Below are positions 41,869 to 49,936 of a stretch of 52,077 nt of DNA, piece by piece. This DNA comes from Dawidia cretensis (GTDB lineage: Bacteria > Bacteroidota > Bacteroidia > Cytophagales > Cyclobacteriaceae), in NCBI RefSeq assembly GCF_018598175.1, contig NZ_JAHESE010000040.1, positions 1-52,077 on the forward strand, given 5' to 3'. Positions within the stretch are counted from its first letter, which is position 1; each line of letters starts with the position of its first letter. A program made the position numbers and the translations under genes. A model generated the notes under the pieces. That model ran no database searches, had not been told where the DNA came from, and saw only the letters and a list, made by a program, of their open reading frames with translations.

Positions 41869-42819
41869 TTACTTACAGCCAGAGCCTTGCAGCACGATCT
41901 TGTTGCCTTCCTGCTGATAGGTGACTTTGAGCATATAGCTGATACTGGTCAATACATTCTTAAGGGTCTCCTTGCGATAGGTAGCGCTGATGGTACAGGT
42001 GGCCAATGCATCACCCAGTGTAATCTCTACGCCATACCAATCCTCTAACATTGTTACGGCCTCCCCCAGCGGCATATTGTCAAACCGCAGGATGTTGTCC
42101 TTCCAATCGACGAATGCCGCTACATCGACATCGCGCACATGCACCGGTTCACCATGGCTGCGCGCAATGGCTTGTTGATTGGGTTTCAAGATCACCCCGT
42201 CTACATCTACTTTTCCTTCTACAAGCGTTACTTCGGCGCTACTATCGGGCGTAAGCCTGACGTTGAACGCTGTACCCAGCACGCGGGTGTTGGCCACGGG
42301 CGTATGCACGATGAACGGACGTGCCGTGTCGCGGGCTACCTGAAAATAGGCTTCGCCGGTGAGGTATACTTCGCGTACGTTGCCCTCGAATTGCTCGGGA
42401 AATTCAAGTTTACTGTTGGCATTGAGCGTTACCTGCGTGCCGTCTAACAATTCTATTTTCAGCTTCTGGCCACGGTCAGTGACCGCTTGCCGCAGCTGCG
42501 CCACCGCCGGTGCGGGTGAATCGCGACTATACCGCGCGACGAGGAACCACGATACCGCGAACAACGCCAGGGCCGCGGCGACGGAATACCCTATCGTGAG
42601 CAGGGTTCTCCCCTTCCCTTGCGGTGCACGGGCGGGCAGGTTGGTCGCCAGCTGACGCCAGATCACCTCCCGCACGGCCGGGTCGGCACTGGCCGAGGGC
42701 CGGTGGAGCTCGGGATAGGTTTCAAAGAAGTCATCCAGCAGCGTCTTCTCTTCTGACGTGGCGCTGCCCTTCAGGTAGGCGTCGAGAAGTCGCTTAAAGT
42801 GTTGTTCGTCTATGCTCAT
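41869..42819 (-). CDS. FecR-family anti-sigma factor
   Basis: The protein has 316 residues. The N-terminal cytoplasmic part (SIDEQHFKRLLDAYLKGSATSEEKTLLDDFFE) binds the sigma factor. One membrane helix lies about 83-103 (TLLTIGYSVAAALALFAVSWFLV). The periplasmic FecR domain (about 118-215) has LLDGTQVTLNANSKLEFPEQF and VANTRVLGTAFNVRL. A C-terminal DUF4974 domain follows, with LRFDNMPLGEAVTMLEDWYGVEI. It receives a signal from the STN domain of the SusC receptor and releases the ECF sigma factor. It lies between the sigma gene (72 bases upstream) and SusC. Confidence 0.96.
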   Translation of the reverse strand: MSIDEQHFKRLLDAYLKGSATSEEKTLLDDFFETYPELHRPSASADPAVREVIWRQLATNLPARAPQGKGRTLLTIGYSVAAALALFAVSWFLVARYSRDSPAPAVAQLRQAVTDRGQKLKIELLDGTQVTLNANSKLEFPEQFEGNVREVYLTGEAYFQVARDTARPFIVHTPVANTRVLGTAFNVRLTPDSSAEVTLVEGKVDVDGVILKPNQQAIARSHGEPVHVRDVDVAAFVDWKDNILRFDNMPLGEAVTMLEDWYGVEITLGDALATCTISATYRKETLKNVLTSISYMLKVTYQQEGNKIVLQGSGCK

Positions 42820-42891
42820 CTACTCCATAGTTGCATACGATTGCATGACCCCCTACGCCAGGACTAAAAAAAATGAAAAAAGATGAAGAGG

Positions 42892-43476
42892 TTAGAAGAG
42901 GTCGGTGAGCAATACGACGGAGACCAGTTTATTGACCGAAAGCCGGAGGATGCGCAGCGCTTTCGTAATTTGGTTTTCGACGGTTTTGGGAGAGATCTGC
43001 AGTTGCTCGGCTATCTTTTTATTTGGCAAGAGCTCAAAGCGGCTCAGGTAAAAGATCTCGCGGCATTTCTCCGGCAGCCGGTCCATGGACTGGTCGAGTA
43101 CGGCCTGGAGTTCCCGGGCGTCGAATTCCTGTTCCGTACTGGTGCTGAGCTCTACCGCGCGGTGGTTAATGTGGTCGATGTGTTTTTGGGAGATGGCGCC
43201 GGACCGCAAGTGCATAAAGCTGGCATAGCGCACAGACTGGTAAAGATACCCCCCTACATTTTCAATGTGTTGGTGGGCGCTTTTTTCCCACAGGGAGATA
43301 AAACAATCCTGTACAACGTCCTGGGCGGCGTCGGGATCTTCGAGCAGGTTGACGGCTTTATTATATAGTACCTTCCAGTGACGGTCGAAAAGCACGGCAA
43401 ACGCCCGCTGATCTCCCCGGGCGATGTCGCGGAGCAATGTGTTGTCGTCGGGTATTTGGTCGCCTGGCCGGTGCAT
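42892..43476 (-). CDS. ECF sigma factor, FecI/Bacteroidetes type
   Basis: The protein has 194 residues. Sigma region 2 is visible as AFAVLFDRHWKVLYNKAVNLLEDPDAAQDVVQDCFISLWEK (read in parts). Region 4 is in VLDQSMDRLPEKCREIFYLSRFELLPNKKIAEQLQISPKTVENQITKALRILR (read in parts), including the helix-turn-helix NKKIAEQLQISPKTVENQI. It directs RNA polymerase to PUL promoters once FecR lets go. It is the first gene of the regulatory unit; autoregulation is likely but not shown. Confidence 0.96.
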   Translation of the reverse strand: MHRPGDQIPDDNTLLRDIARGDQRAFAVLFDRHWKVLYNKAVNLLEDPDAAQDVVQDCFISLWEKSAHQHIENVGGYLYQSVRYASFMHLRSGAISQKHIDHINHRAVELSTSTEQEFDARELQAVLDQSMDRLPEKCREIFYLSRFELLPNKKIAEQLQISPKTVENQITKALRILRLSVNKLVSVVLLTDLF

Positions 43477-43665
43477 GCTTCATCGGTGTTACGTAGGCTT
43501 ACGTCACGCCGTGACCAAAAGTAAAACATAATCTAAATCGTTTGCAATACAAGGAAGATTATTTTGCCGGCACCGGCAACGTTATCGGCGGCGTATTTAT
43601 TGAAAGGTGCCGTATCGGGCCGCCGACCTTACAGAGCGTCGGTGGCCGATACTACACGTGGTTGC

Positions 43666-45987
43666 CTACTGCGAATTTTTCCGTTGGGTGCCCGCTTCCA
43701 GCGCTTGTATTCGTTGGGTGAGGTTATCGATGATGGCTTGTTGCTCTTGTAAAGCCTTTACCAACGGCACGACAAATTCCGCGTAGCGCAGGCTGTACAT
43801 ATCGCCCAAACGCTCGATGCTGGGCTGATCAATAGCGCTGAAGTCGTAGCCGATGGCATTCGCTGCTTCCAATACCTCTTGCGCAGCAAAGCCCGTATTG
43901 ACGCCATCGAAAGTTTGGAAGGTGATCGGCCGCAGACGCGTGATAAAGGCCAGGCCCGGTACATTCTCTTGTGGATTGGACTGCACGCGGCTGTCGGCCA
44001 CGGCACTCCAGTTCACCTGTCCGCCGATCTTCCGCACGGACTCATTGCCGAAGCGCATTTCATCACTCATCGTTACCTGCGCGCCGTGACCGATGGCCGT
44101 AGAATTTCGTACCGGGTTAAGGCCTTGATCATTGAATGCACCTGAGCCGATCGCCGTGTTGCTGGAACCGCGGTTCCAGTTGAGGGCTTCGTGCCCAATG
44201 GCGGTATTGCCGCCGCCGGTCTCTACATTATACGCTGCATAGGGACCGATGCCAATGTTGCCCCCGCCGGTGGTATTGCTGCCCAGCGCCGCGTGACCAA
44301 TGGAAATGTTACGCTCACCCATCGTATTCTTATCCAGGCCGCCCACAGCGACGTTAAACGTGCCGAAAGTGTTGCTTCGCAACGCCCCCAAGCCAATAGC
44401 GATGTTGTCTTCTCCGTTGATATTGGAGGATAACGCAGAAGCGCCGATGGCGGTATTGTAACGTCCGCGCTGGTTATTGAACATCGCATTACTCCCGATG
44501 GCCGTATTGCCATGTCCATCGCTGATCCGGCTCAGGGCCTGCGATCCAACCGCCGTATTGCCGTCGCCTGTCAGGAGGAGTGACAACGCACCGGAGCCGA
44601 CGGCTGTATTCTGCTTGCCGATCACGTTCGTCGCCAATGCTTCTTTGCCGATGGCTGTATTATCCACGGCAGTGGTGTTCGCCGCAAGCGCTTTATACCC
44701 CACGGCCGTGTTGCCCGAGCCCAGGTTTGCCGCCAACGCCAGTGCACCCAGCGCGGCATTCCATTGGCCCGTGCTATTGGCCCGCAGCGCACGCCAGCCG
44801 AACGCGCTGTTGAACGCAGCGCTGGTATTGGTATAAAGCGCCTCGTAGCCCATGGCGGTATTCGAGCCGCCGCTGTTGTTCGAGTATAGTGCGCGATAGC
44901 CCGTCGCAGTATTAAAGCTCGTGCCGCTGTTCGAGAAAAGCGCGCCCGCGCCCAGGGCCGTATTGCCCACGCCGCTATTGGTATTGTTAAGCGCCTGATG
45001 GCCAATCCCTGTATTATAGGTGCCGCTGCTGACGCCACGCAAGGCGTCGTTCCCCAGGGCAGTATTAAAGCTTCCCGTCGTGGTATGGTACATTGCCGTG
45101 ACGCCCACTGCAACATTGCCGCCTCCTGTCTGATTGAAGTGTAAGGCATTGTTGCCGACGGCCGTGTTGTTCGTACCGGCAGTATTCGTATACAGGGCGT
45201 CGGCCCCCAGCGCGGTGTTATAGCTTCCCGTCACGTTGCTGGTGAGTGTGCGTATACCCATAGCAGTATTCGTGCCACCGCTTTTATTCCGATACAGCGA
45301 CATGTATCCAATCGCCGTATTGAGCTTTCCCGCTTCGTTGAGTGACCCACTTTGATAGCCGATAAAGACGTTCTGATTGTTGTTGCCGGTATCGTTTTGC
45401 CCGGCTTGCTCTCCTATAAAAACCGAAGCGCCGGTATTCAGCGGCTCGAGCTGGCCACGCGTGGAAATACGCAAGCGGGGTATATTATTCGTGCGAATGG
45501 TGAGCGGGCGGTTATCGGTCGTGCCCAGAAAATTCTGCACCGTCGTGCCCGCGTTGCCATACAGGCTCCAGAGGCTGTCACTGCTCGCCGCAGCCGATTC
45601 AATCGTTCCTGCCTTGAGCGCATAGAGCGCGTAGGGAACACTTAGCAGCTGGCTTGTGCCGAAGAATGTGCCATCGACCGTTACGTGCAGGAAATATGGG
45701 CCTGCCTGCCAGTCGATGTCGGCCAGGTTGCTGCCACGGTGGTTGCCCTCCCCTACGGTCAGGTTGATCAGCCCTGTTTCAGTAGAAGTTGTTTGGTGTG
45801 TCTCGCTATATACGGGCGAACCCGCCGTGTTGCCTTGTAAAATGCTCAGGCCGATGACGATGGATGCGTTGGCCTTTACTTCACCGGTGACATCGCGTAT
45901 GACGGCTTGATATTTAAAGCCTGCAGGTGCTTGCGCCAGGATGGTATGGGCCATCAGTATAAAAAGGACTATAGACAGTGTTTTCAT
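43666..45987 (-). CDS. Surface protein with YadA-head-like repeats and S74-like chaperone domain
   Basis: The protein has 773 residues with a signal peptide (MKTLSIVLFILMAHTILAQ). An N-terminal beta domain (to about 150) is followed by about two dozen repeats of roughly 17 residues of the form NTAxGxxALxxNxxGxx (about 195-640). These form a left-handed beta-roll as in trimeric adhesin heads. The C-terminal region (about 660-760; NVPGLAFITRLRPITFQ, TGFAAQEVLEA, VVPLVKALQEQQAIIDNLTQRI) matches the S74/endosialidase intramolecular chaperone. Where active versions have S-D-x-R-x-K, this one reads ADSRVQ, so both catalytic Ser and Lys appear replaced. Downstream partner of a T9SS-sorted protein. 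Confidence 0.85.
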   Translation of the reverse strand: MKTLSIVLFILMAHTILAQAPAGFKYQAVIRDVTGEVKANASIVIGLSILQGNTAGSPVYSETHQTTSTETGLINLTVGEGNHRGSNLADIDWQAGPYFLHVTVDGTFFGTSQLLSVPYALYALKAGTIESAAASSDSLWSLYGNAGTTVQNFLGTTDNRPLTIRTNNIPRLRISTRGQLEPLNTGASVFIGEQAGQNDTGNNNQNVFIGYQSGSLNEAGKLNTAIGYMSLYRNKSGGTNTAMGIRTLTSNVTGSYNTALGADALYTNTAGTNNTAVGNNALHFNQTGGGNVAVGVTAMYHTTTGSFNTALGNDALRGVSSGTYNTGIGHQALNNTNSGVGNTALGAGALFSNSGTSFNTATGYRALYSNNSGGSNTAMGYEALYTNTSAAFNSAFGWRALRANSTGQWNAALGALALAANLGSGNTAVGYKALAANTTAVDNTAIGKEALATNVIGKQNTAVGSGALSLLLTGDGNTAVGSQALSRISDGHGNTAIGSNAMFNNQRGRYNTAIGASALSSNINGEDNIAIGLGALRSNTFGTFNVAVGGLDKNTMGERNISIGHAALGSNTTGGGNIGIGPYAAYNVETGGGNTAIGHEALNWNRGSSNTAIGSGAFNDQGLNPVRNSTAIGHGAQVTMSDEMRFGNESVRKIGGQVNWSAVADSRVQSNPQENVPGLAFITRLRPITFQTFDGVNTGFAAQEVLEAANAIGYDFSAIDQPSIERLGDMYSLRYAEFVVPLVKALQEQQAIIDNLTQRIQALEAGTQRKNSQ

Positions 45988-46008
45988 GGGATTGTTGGTT
46001 GAAGGGTA

Positions 46009-46488
46009 TTATTGTTTGACAATCTTAAAGGACTGCTGCTTGGCAGCGCTCGTCTTAACCTGAAGTGTATAGGTGGACGCTGGTAGACCGTCGAAGGAAA
46101 TCTCGGTGAGGCCTTTCACAATCCCTTCTCGGACTTTTATGCCGCGTAGATCCAGCACCGTATACTGCCGGGCTGCATCCGGGTGGCGGCTTTGAATATA
46201 TAGCATAGAACCTACCGGGTTGGGGAAAACCGTTACCTGACTTTTCGCATCTTCGGTGCGTGCGGTTCGCTGCACCCAAAGTATGGGCTGGTGAAATCCC
46301 TGCGTGAGCTGATGCGGCCGTGCCGGTAGCGTCTCGATGGCAACTTCACCCAGCGTAAAGCTGAGGTGGCCGGCTTCTGTCGTGAACGAATCGCCGGCAG
46401 AAGACACGATTTCATTTTTCTGTGCCAGCAGTGGCAGGGTCAGCAAGATAAAAAGCATGGTGACCGATTGTTTAGGAGGAGCCTTCAT
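46009..46488 (-). CDS. Protein with type IX secretion C-terminal sorting domain
   Basis: From ATG 46488 the protein has 159 residues with a signal peptide (MKAPPKQSVTMLFILLTLPLLAQ). The mature N-terminus has VSSAGDSFTTEAGHLSFTLGE. The last 75 residues (VFPNPVGSMLYIQSRHPDAAR, VLDLRGIKVREG, LPASTYTLQVKT, FKIVKQ) are a type A T9SS sorting domain. The protein is therefore exported by the Bacteroidetes type IX system to the surface or medium. The sorting tail makes up half of it. It starts upstream of the S74-type gene with 21 bases between, so they are co-transcribed. Upstream in-frame ATGs give no signal peptide. Confidence 0.9.
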   Translation of the reverse strand: MKAPPKQSVTMLFILLTLPLLAQKNEIVSSAGDSFTTEAGHLSFTLGEVAIETLPARPHQLTQGFHQPILWVQRTARTEDAKSQVTVFPNPVGSMLYIQSRHPDAARQYTVLDLRGIKVREGIVKGLTEISFDGLPASTYTLQVKTSAAKQQSFKIVKQ

Positions 46489-47023
46489 ATAGATTTTATT
46501 TATGTAAACGTTTTGTGTATCGCTTGCGAACATAGACCGAGTACAAGACCAGGGCAACAAACACATGACCTGCACACGGTGCGTTAGTATATCAGAAAAT
46601 GAATAAGGAGGACGCCGAACGCCGCGGGAAGAAATCTTTTACACTGACTGCTGAACCGGCACAAGAATGCGGCTTCCGGTGCCTGAATATACAGAATAAA
46701 GACCACTAAAACCATTGAGCGATCATTCCGCTTGTCCTGCCCGCAGAATCAAGACCCGCCGGGCAATAGGTACGAATAACACTTGCAAATGGTATATTCA
46801 CTGCTTACATTCGTCAACGCCGCTACCAGTACCGTGTCTGTGTACAGGTAGTCTTATACGAGTTGGCTGATAATAAGGCGTTGTGCGCGATACCCGCCCG
46901 TTGAGCTGTATATACTATTCGACTCAGCTTTTCCCCGGCGACCGTGATGATGGAAGTGACAGTGTGCAACAACGTTGTGACCGATACCCGAACATAGTCT
47001 TCCACTTAAAACCAGCGTTCTAT
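46489..47023. other. Intergenic region between divergent surface-protein genes
   Basis: About 535 bases separate two divergent signal-peptide genes (leftward start 46488, rightward start 47024). It must hold both promoters. I see no convincing coding frame, palindrome or repeat; frames present are short and lack protein-like composition. Bacteroidetes promoters (TTG / TAnnTTTG) are too degenerate to place by eye here. Confidence 0.5.
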
Positions 47024-48397
47024 ATGAAACAGAAGTATTATTTGCTTTCCGTGGCTGCTGCATTGTGCAGCCTGGTGAACTCGTGCACGATGCAAGGCCT
47101 CGACCCTGGGGATGTATCTCCCCAATTACGCGACGTCGCGCCCCCCGCCACCGTTCAGCCCCTCGCCCTGCCCGCCGCGGGCCAGAACAAAGTAGCCTAT
47201 TATGTTTTCGATGTTACTCCCGCCGGCCAGGGCATATTGCCCATGACCACGTTTACCGATAATGCCAACGTTGTGGTGGTGTTTGAAGGTACGTTGTGGG
47301 AACTGGCCGACACCGTGCACTATAATTCCGGCTGGATGCAGAATGCTTACTACCACAGCAAGCGCCAGATCCTGGCCGACATCCAAACGTTGCGCAGCCG
47401 CGGTATAAAAGTACTGATGAACGTAGACGATGCCCCCTCGTGGAGCACGTCCACACCCTTTACTACGTACAACGGCACAGCCTATAATTATCAGCAGTTT
47501 GCCGCCTTCATCAACACGTGTGTAAACACGGTAGGCTTTGACGGCATCTCCCTCGACGTAGAGCACGGGGCCACGGACAACACCAACTACCGCAACCTGA
47601 TCGGCGAGCTCGGCGATTACTTCGGCCCCCTGTCGTCCGACCCCACAAACAAAATGTACATCGGCGCCTTCTATTCCGGCGGCGCCCCCGGCCCGATCTT
47701 CCGCGAAGTCGCCCTCAGCCAGTACCTGAACTATGTCATGGACATGGGCTACTTTCAAAACAACACGACGCGCTTTAATTACTGGGCCAACACCCTGGGC
47801 AATGCCAAAGTGATGTTGGGCATGTCGTATGACGACAACACCCAGGCCAGCGCCATCACCGAAGCACAACGACACCCGACGCCCGACAAAGCCGGCATCA
47901 TGGTGTTTGCCGCGAATAAAAACAAGACGTATACGGATGCCATCTTTGCCGCGCTGACGCCAACCACGCCAACCGCGGGGTCCGACATTACAAACTATGG
48001 CGGCACGATCACTTCACAGTATACGGATTGGCCCAGCGGGGAGGATATCAGCAAGCTGATCGATAATAGTAGCAGTACAAAGTATCTTACGCAACACGCG
48101 GCCGCCTGGGTGCGGTTTCAGTCCAACACCAGCAACGTTGTGAATAAGTATACCATCACGTCGGCGAACGATGTGCCGGCACGCGACCCCCGGAACTGGA
48201 CGCTGCAGGGCAGTAATAATGGAACAAGCTGGACGACCATTAATACACAAACGAATCAGACCTTTGCTTCGCGGTTTTTGACGAAGACGTATACATTCAG
48301 TAATAGTACGGCGTATACGTATTATCGATTGAATGTAAGCGCGGTGCAAAGTGGGTCGATCATGCAGTTTGCAGAATGGGAGTTGTATAGGAACTAA
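47024..48397 (+). CDS. GH18-like lipoprotein with F5/8 type C domain
   Basis: From ATG 47024 the protein has 457 residues. The start gives the lipoprotein signal MKQKYYLLSVAAALCSLVNSC (Cys21). The TIM-barrel part (about 55-315) contains FDGISLDVEHG. This matches the GH18 DxxDxDxE motif, with Asp173, Asp178 and the catalytic Glu180, but with Ser at the middle Asp position. A C-terminal F5/8 type C domain (about 325-457; WPSGEDISKLIDNSSSTKYL, NTSNVVNKYTITSANDVP, FAEWELYRN) should bind glycans. Activity may be endo-N-acetylglucosaminidase-like or chitinase-like. The next gene is a second GH18-like lipoprotein. Confidence 0.82.
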   Translation: MKQKYYLLSVAAALCSLVNSCTMQGLDPGDVSPQLRDVAPPATVQPLALPAAGQNKVAYYVFDVTPAGQGILPMTTFTDNANVVVVFEGTLWELADTVHYNSGWMQNAYYHSKRQILADIQTLRSRGIKVLMNVDDAPSWSTSTPFTTYNGTAYNYQQFAAFINTCVNTVGFDGISLDVEHGATDNTNYRNLIGELGDYFGPLSSDPTNKMYIGAFYSGGAPGPIFREVALSQYLNYVMDMGYFQNNTTRFNYWANTLGNAKVMLGMSYDDNTQASAITEAQRHPTPDKAGIMVFAANKNKTYTDAIFAALTPTTPTAGSDITNYGGTITSQYTDWPSGEDISKLIDNSSSTKYLTQHAAAWVRFQSNTSNVVNKYTITSANDVPARDPRNWTLQGSNNGTSWTTINTQTNQTFASRFLTKTYTFSNSTAYTYYRLNVSAVQSGSIMQFAEWELYRN

Positions 48398-48402
48398 CGT
48401 GT

Positions 48403-48434
48403 TGCCGGCGCAAGGTGAATTTGCTGGCGCAAGT
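48403..48434. repeat. Family-1 repeat, degenerate remnant
   Basis: GCCGGCGCAAGG (48403-48414) and GCTGGCGCAAGT (48423-48434) are two same-orientation copies of the family-1 end, with the body lost. They occupy the gap between the two GH18-like genes. Confidence 0.6.
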
Positions 48435-48518
48435 TTGGTTCGCCTTTACTCCTTCTATTCAACTACTTTATTCCTTACTATTCAACAACAAAATTTTCGT
48501 AACCTTAATATACATTCT

Positions 48519-49730
48519 ATGAAGTTAACATCTCGTAAACACGCCGGCTGGGTGTCGGCATTTCTCCTGGTTATCATTCTCGGATCTTGCGCCAATGAAG
48601 TAGATCCCGTTGTCAAAAAAGATATTGACGCCGAAGGCGACGCCGCGGCCCTGCCCGCAGGTCTCACCGTTTCGGTATTCGGTGGTGGGCCGATCTATAA
48701 AAACAGAACCGTTACCATCCCAGAACTAAAGGCATCGGGCTTCACCGAAGTGGTCGTCTGGAATATCGCCGTGAGCACCGCGGGTGACTTGAACTTCAAC
48801 GGTGAGTTTCCCGTAGCCTCCAACGGCACCTACACCGGCGGCAATATGTACCCGAACTTTGCCAGCGATTTGCAAAGCCTGAAGACCGGCACGACTTCGG
48901 TGAACCGCGTTACCCTCAGTATCGGTTCTTCCAACGTCGGCGATTTTCAGCACATCCGCGACCTGATCAACGCGCAGGGTACCGGGTCTACGAGTATACT
49001 GTACCGCAACTTCCAGGCGTTGAAGACTGCCACGGGCGCGAATGCCATTGACCTCGACGACGAGAACTGTTACGACCTGAGCACCATGGTACAATTCTGT
49101 GTGATGCTGGGCAACCTCGGGTATAACGTCGCTTTATGTCCCTACACCAACTCCACGTTTTGGACGTCGGTGGCGTCGCAGACAAACAACCAGCGGCCGG
49201 GTACGATCGACCAAGTCCACCTGCAGTGTTATGCGGGCGGTGGCGGCAACAGCCCGTGTAACTGGAACTTTGGCGGTATACCGGTGCATGGCAGCCGCTG
49301 GAGCGGTTCGACGTCGTCGGTGCAATCACAATTCACCACGTGGAGAAATACCTGCAACACTACCGGCGGCTGGATGTGGCTGTACGACGAGTGGGTGGGC
49401 AACGGCATGGCCGCACAGTACGCCACGGCCATACGCAACGGTCTGGGCGGCACGACCCCGACTACCGGCGTGAAATTCTTCCAGAACAGCAACTACGGGG
49501 GAACAGCCACCAGCTTTATTCCGAAGGGAAATTATACTTTGTCGCAACTGCAGGCGTATGGTTTTGTGAATGACTGGGCGTCGTCTGTGCAAATACCGAG
49601 TGGATGGTCGGTGATTCTTTATCAACACGACAACTTTACCGGCACGTCGTGGACGTTTAGTGCGAATAATGCCAATTTTGCAAATACTACCGGGTTGAAC
49701 GACCAGGTGTCGTCGGTGAGGATACAGTAG
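48519..49730 (+). CDS. GH18-like lipoprotein with beta/gamma-crystallin domain
   Basis: From ATG 48519 the protein has 403 residues. A lipoprotein signal ends at Cys24 (AFLLVIILGSC). The barrel part (about 48-310) has the GH18-type AIDLDDEN (Asp178, Asp180, Glu182), matching DxDxE placement after beta-strand 4. The C-terminal 88 residues (about 316-403; GVKFFQNSNYGGTATSF, LYQHDNFTGTSWTF, LNDQVSSVRIQ) form a beta/gamma-crystallin motif pair that may bind calcium. No Trp-rich chitin groove is obvious, so substrate is open. It follows another GH18-like gene, with only a repeat remnant between. Confidence 0.8.
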   Translation: MKLTSRKHAGWVSAFLLVIILGSCANEVDPVVKKDIDAEGDAAALPAGLTVSVFGGGPIYKNRTVTIPELKASGFTEVVVWNIAVSTAGDLNFNGEFPVASNGTYTGGNMYPNFASDLQSLKTGTTSVNRVTLSIGSSNVGDFQHIRDLINAQGTGSTSILYRNFQALKTATGANAIDLDDENCYDLSTMVQFCVMLGNLGYNVALCPYTNSTFWTSVASQTNNQRPGTIDQVHLQCYAGGGGNSPCNWNFGGIPVHGSRWSGSTSSVQSQFTTWRNTCNTTGGWMWLYDEWVGNGMAAQYATAIRNGLGGTTPTTGVKFFQNSNYGGTATSFIPKGNYTLSQLQAYGFVNDWASSVQIPSGWSVILYQHDNFTGTSWTFSANNANFANTTGLNDQVSSVRIQ

Positions 49731-49750
49731 TTATTGTATATGTAAGGATT

Positions 49751-49926
49751 GCTGGCGCAAAGTTTGAGTGCCAAGCGTTAGCGCAGGCGCGGAACTTGTG
49801 ACTGCCACTGCGGCCGGTCTTAGACTGATGTGTCTGGCATTTCGGCGTCGAGCCACGGCAGTCTGAAAACTGCCAGTGGTGTAGGCCACAAGTCGCCCTC
49901 CCTTCGGTCGGAAGACTTGCGCCAGC
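49751..49926. repeat. Family-1 intergenic repeat, full copy
   Basis: The longest copy (176 bp) starts GCTGGCGCAAAG and ends CTTGCGCCAGC. It contains GCGTTAGCGCAGGCGCGGAA (reverse complement of the GCTAACGC block elsewhere) and a palindromic ACTGCC/GGCAGT section. It lies between two convergent genes (ends 49730 and 49937). Confidence 0.85.
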
Positions 49927-49936
49927 AACCTTACAT

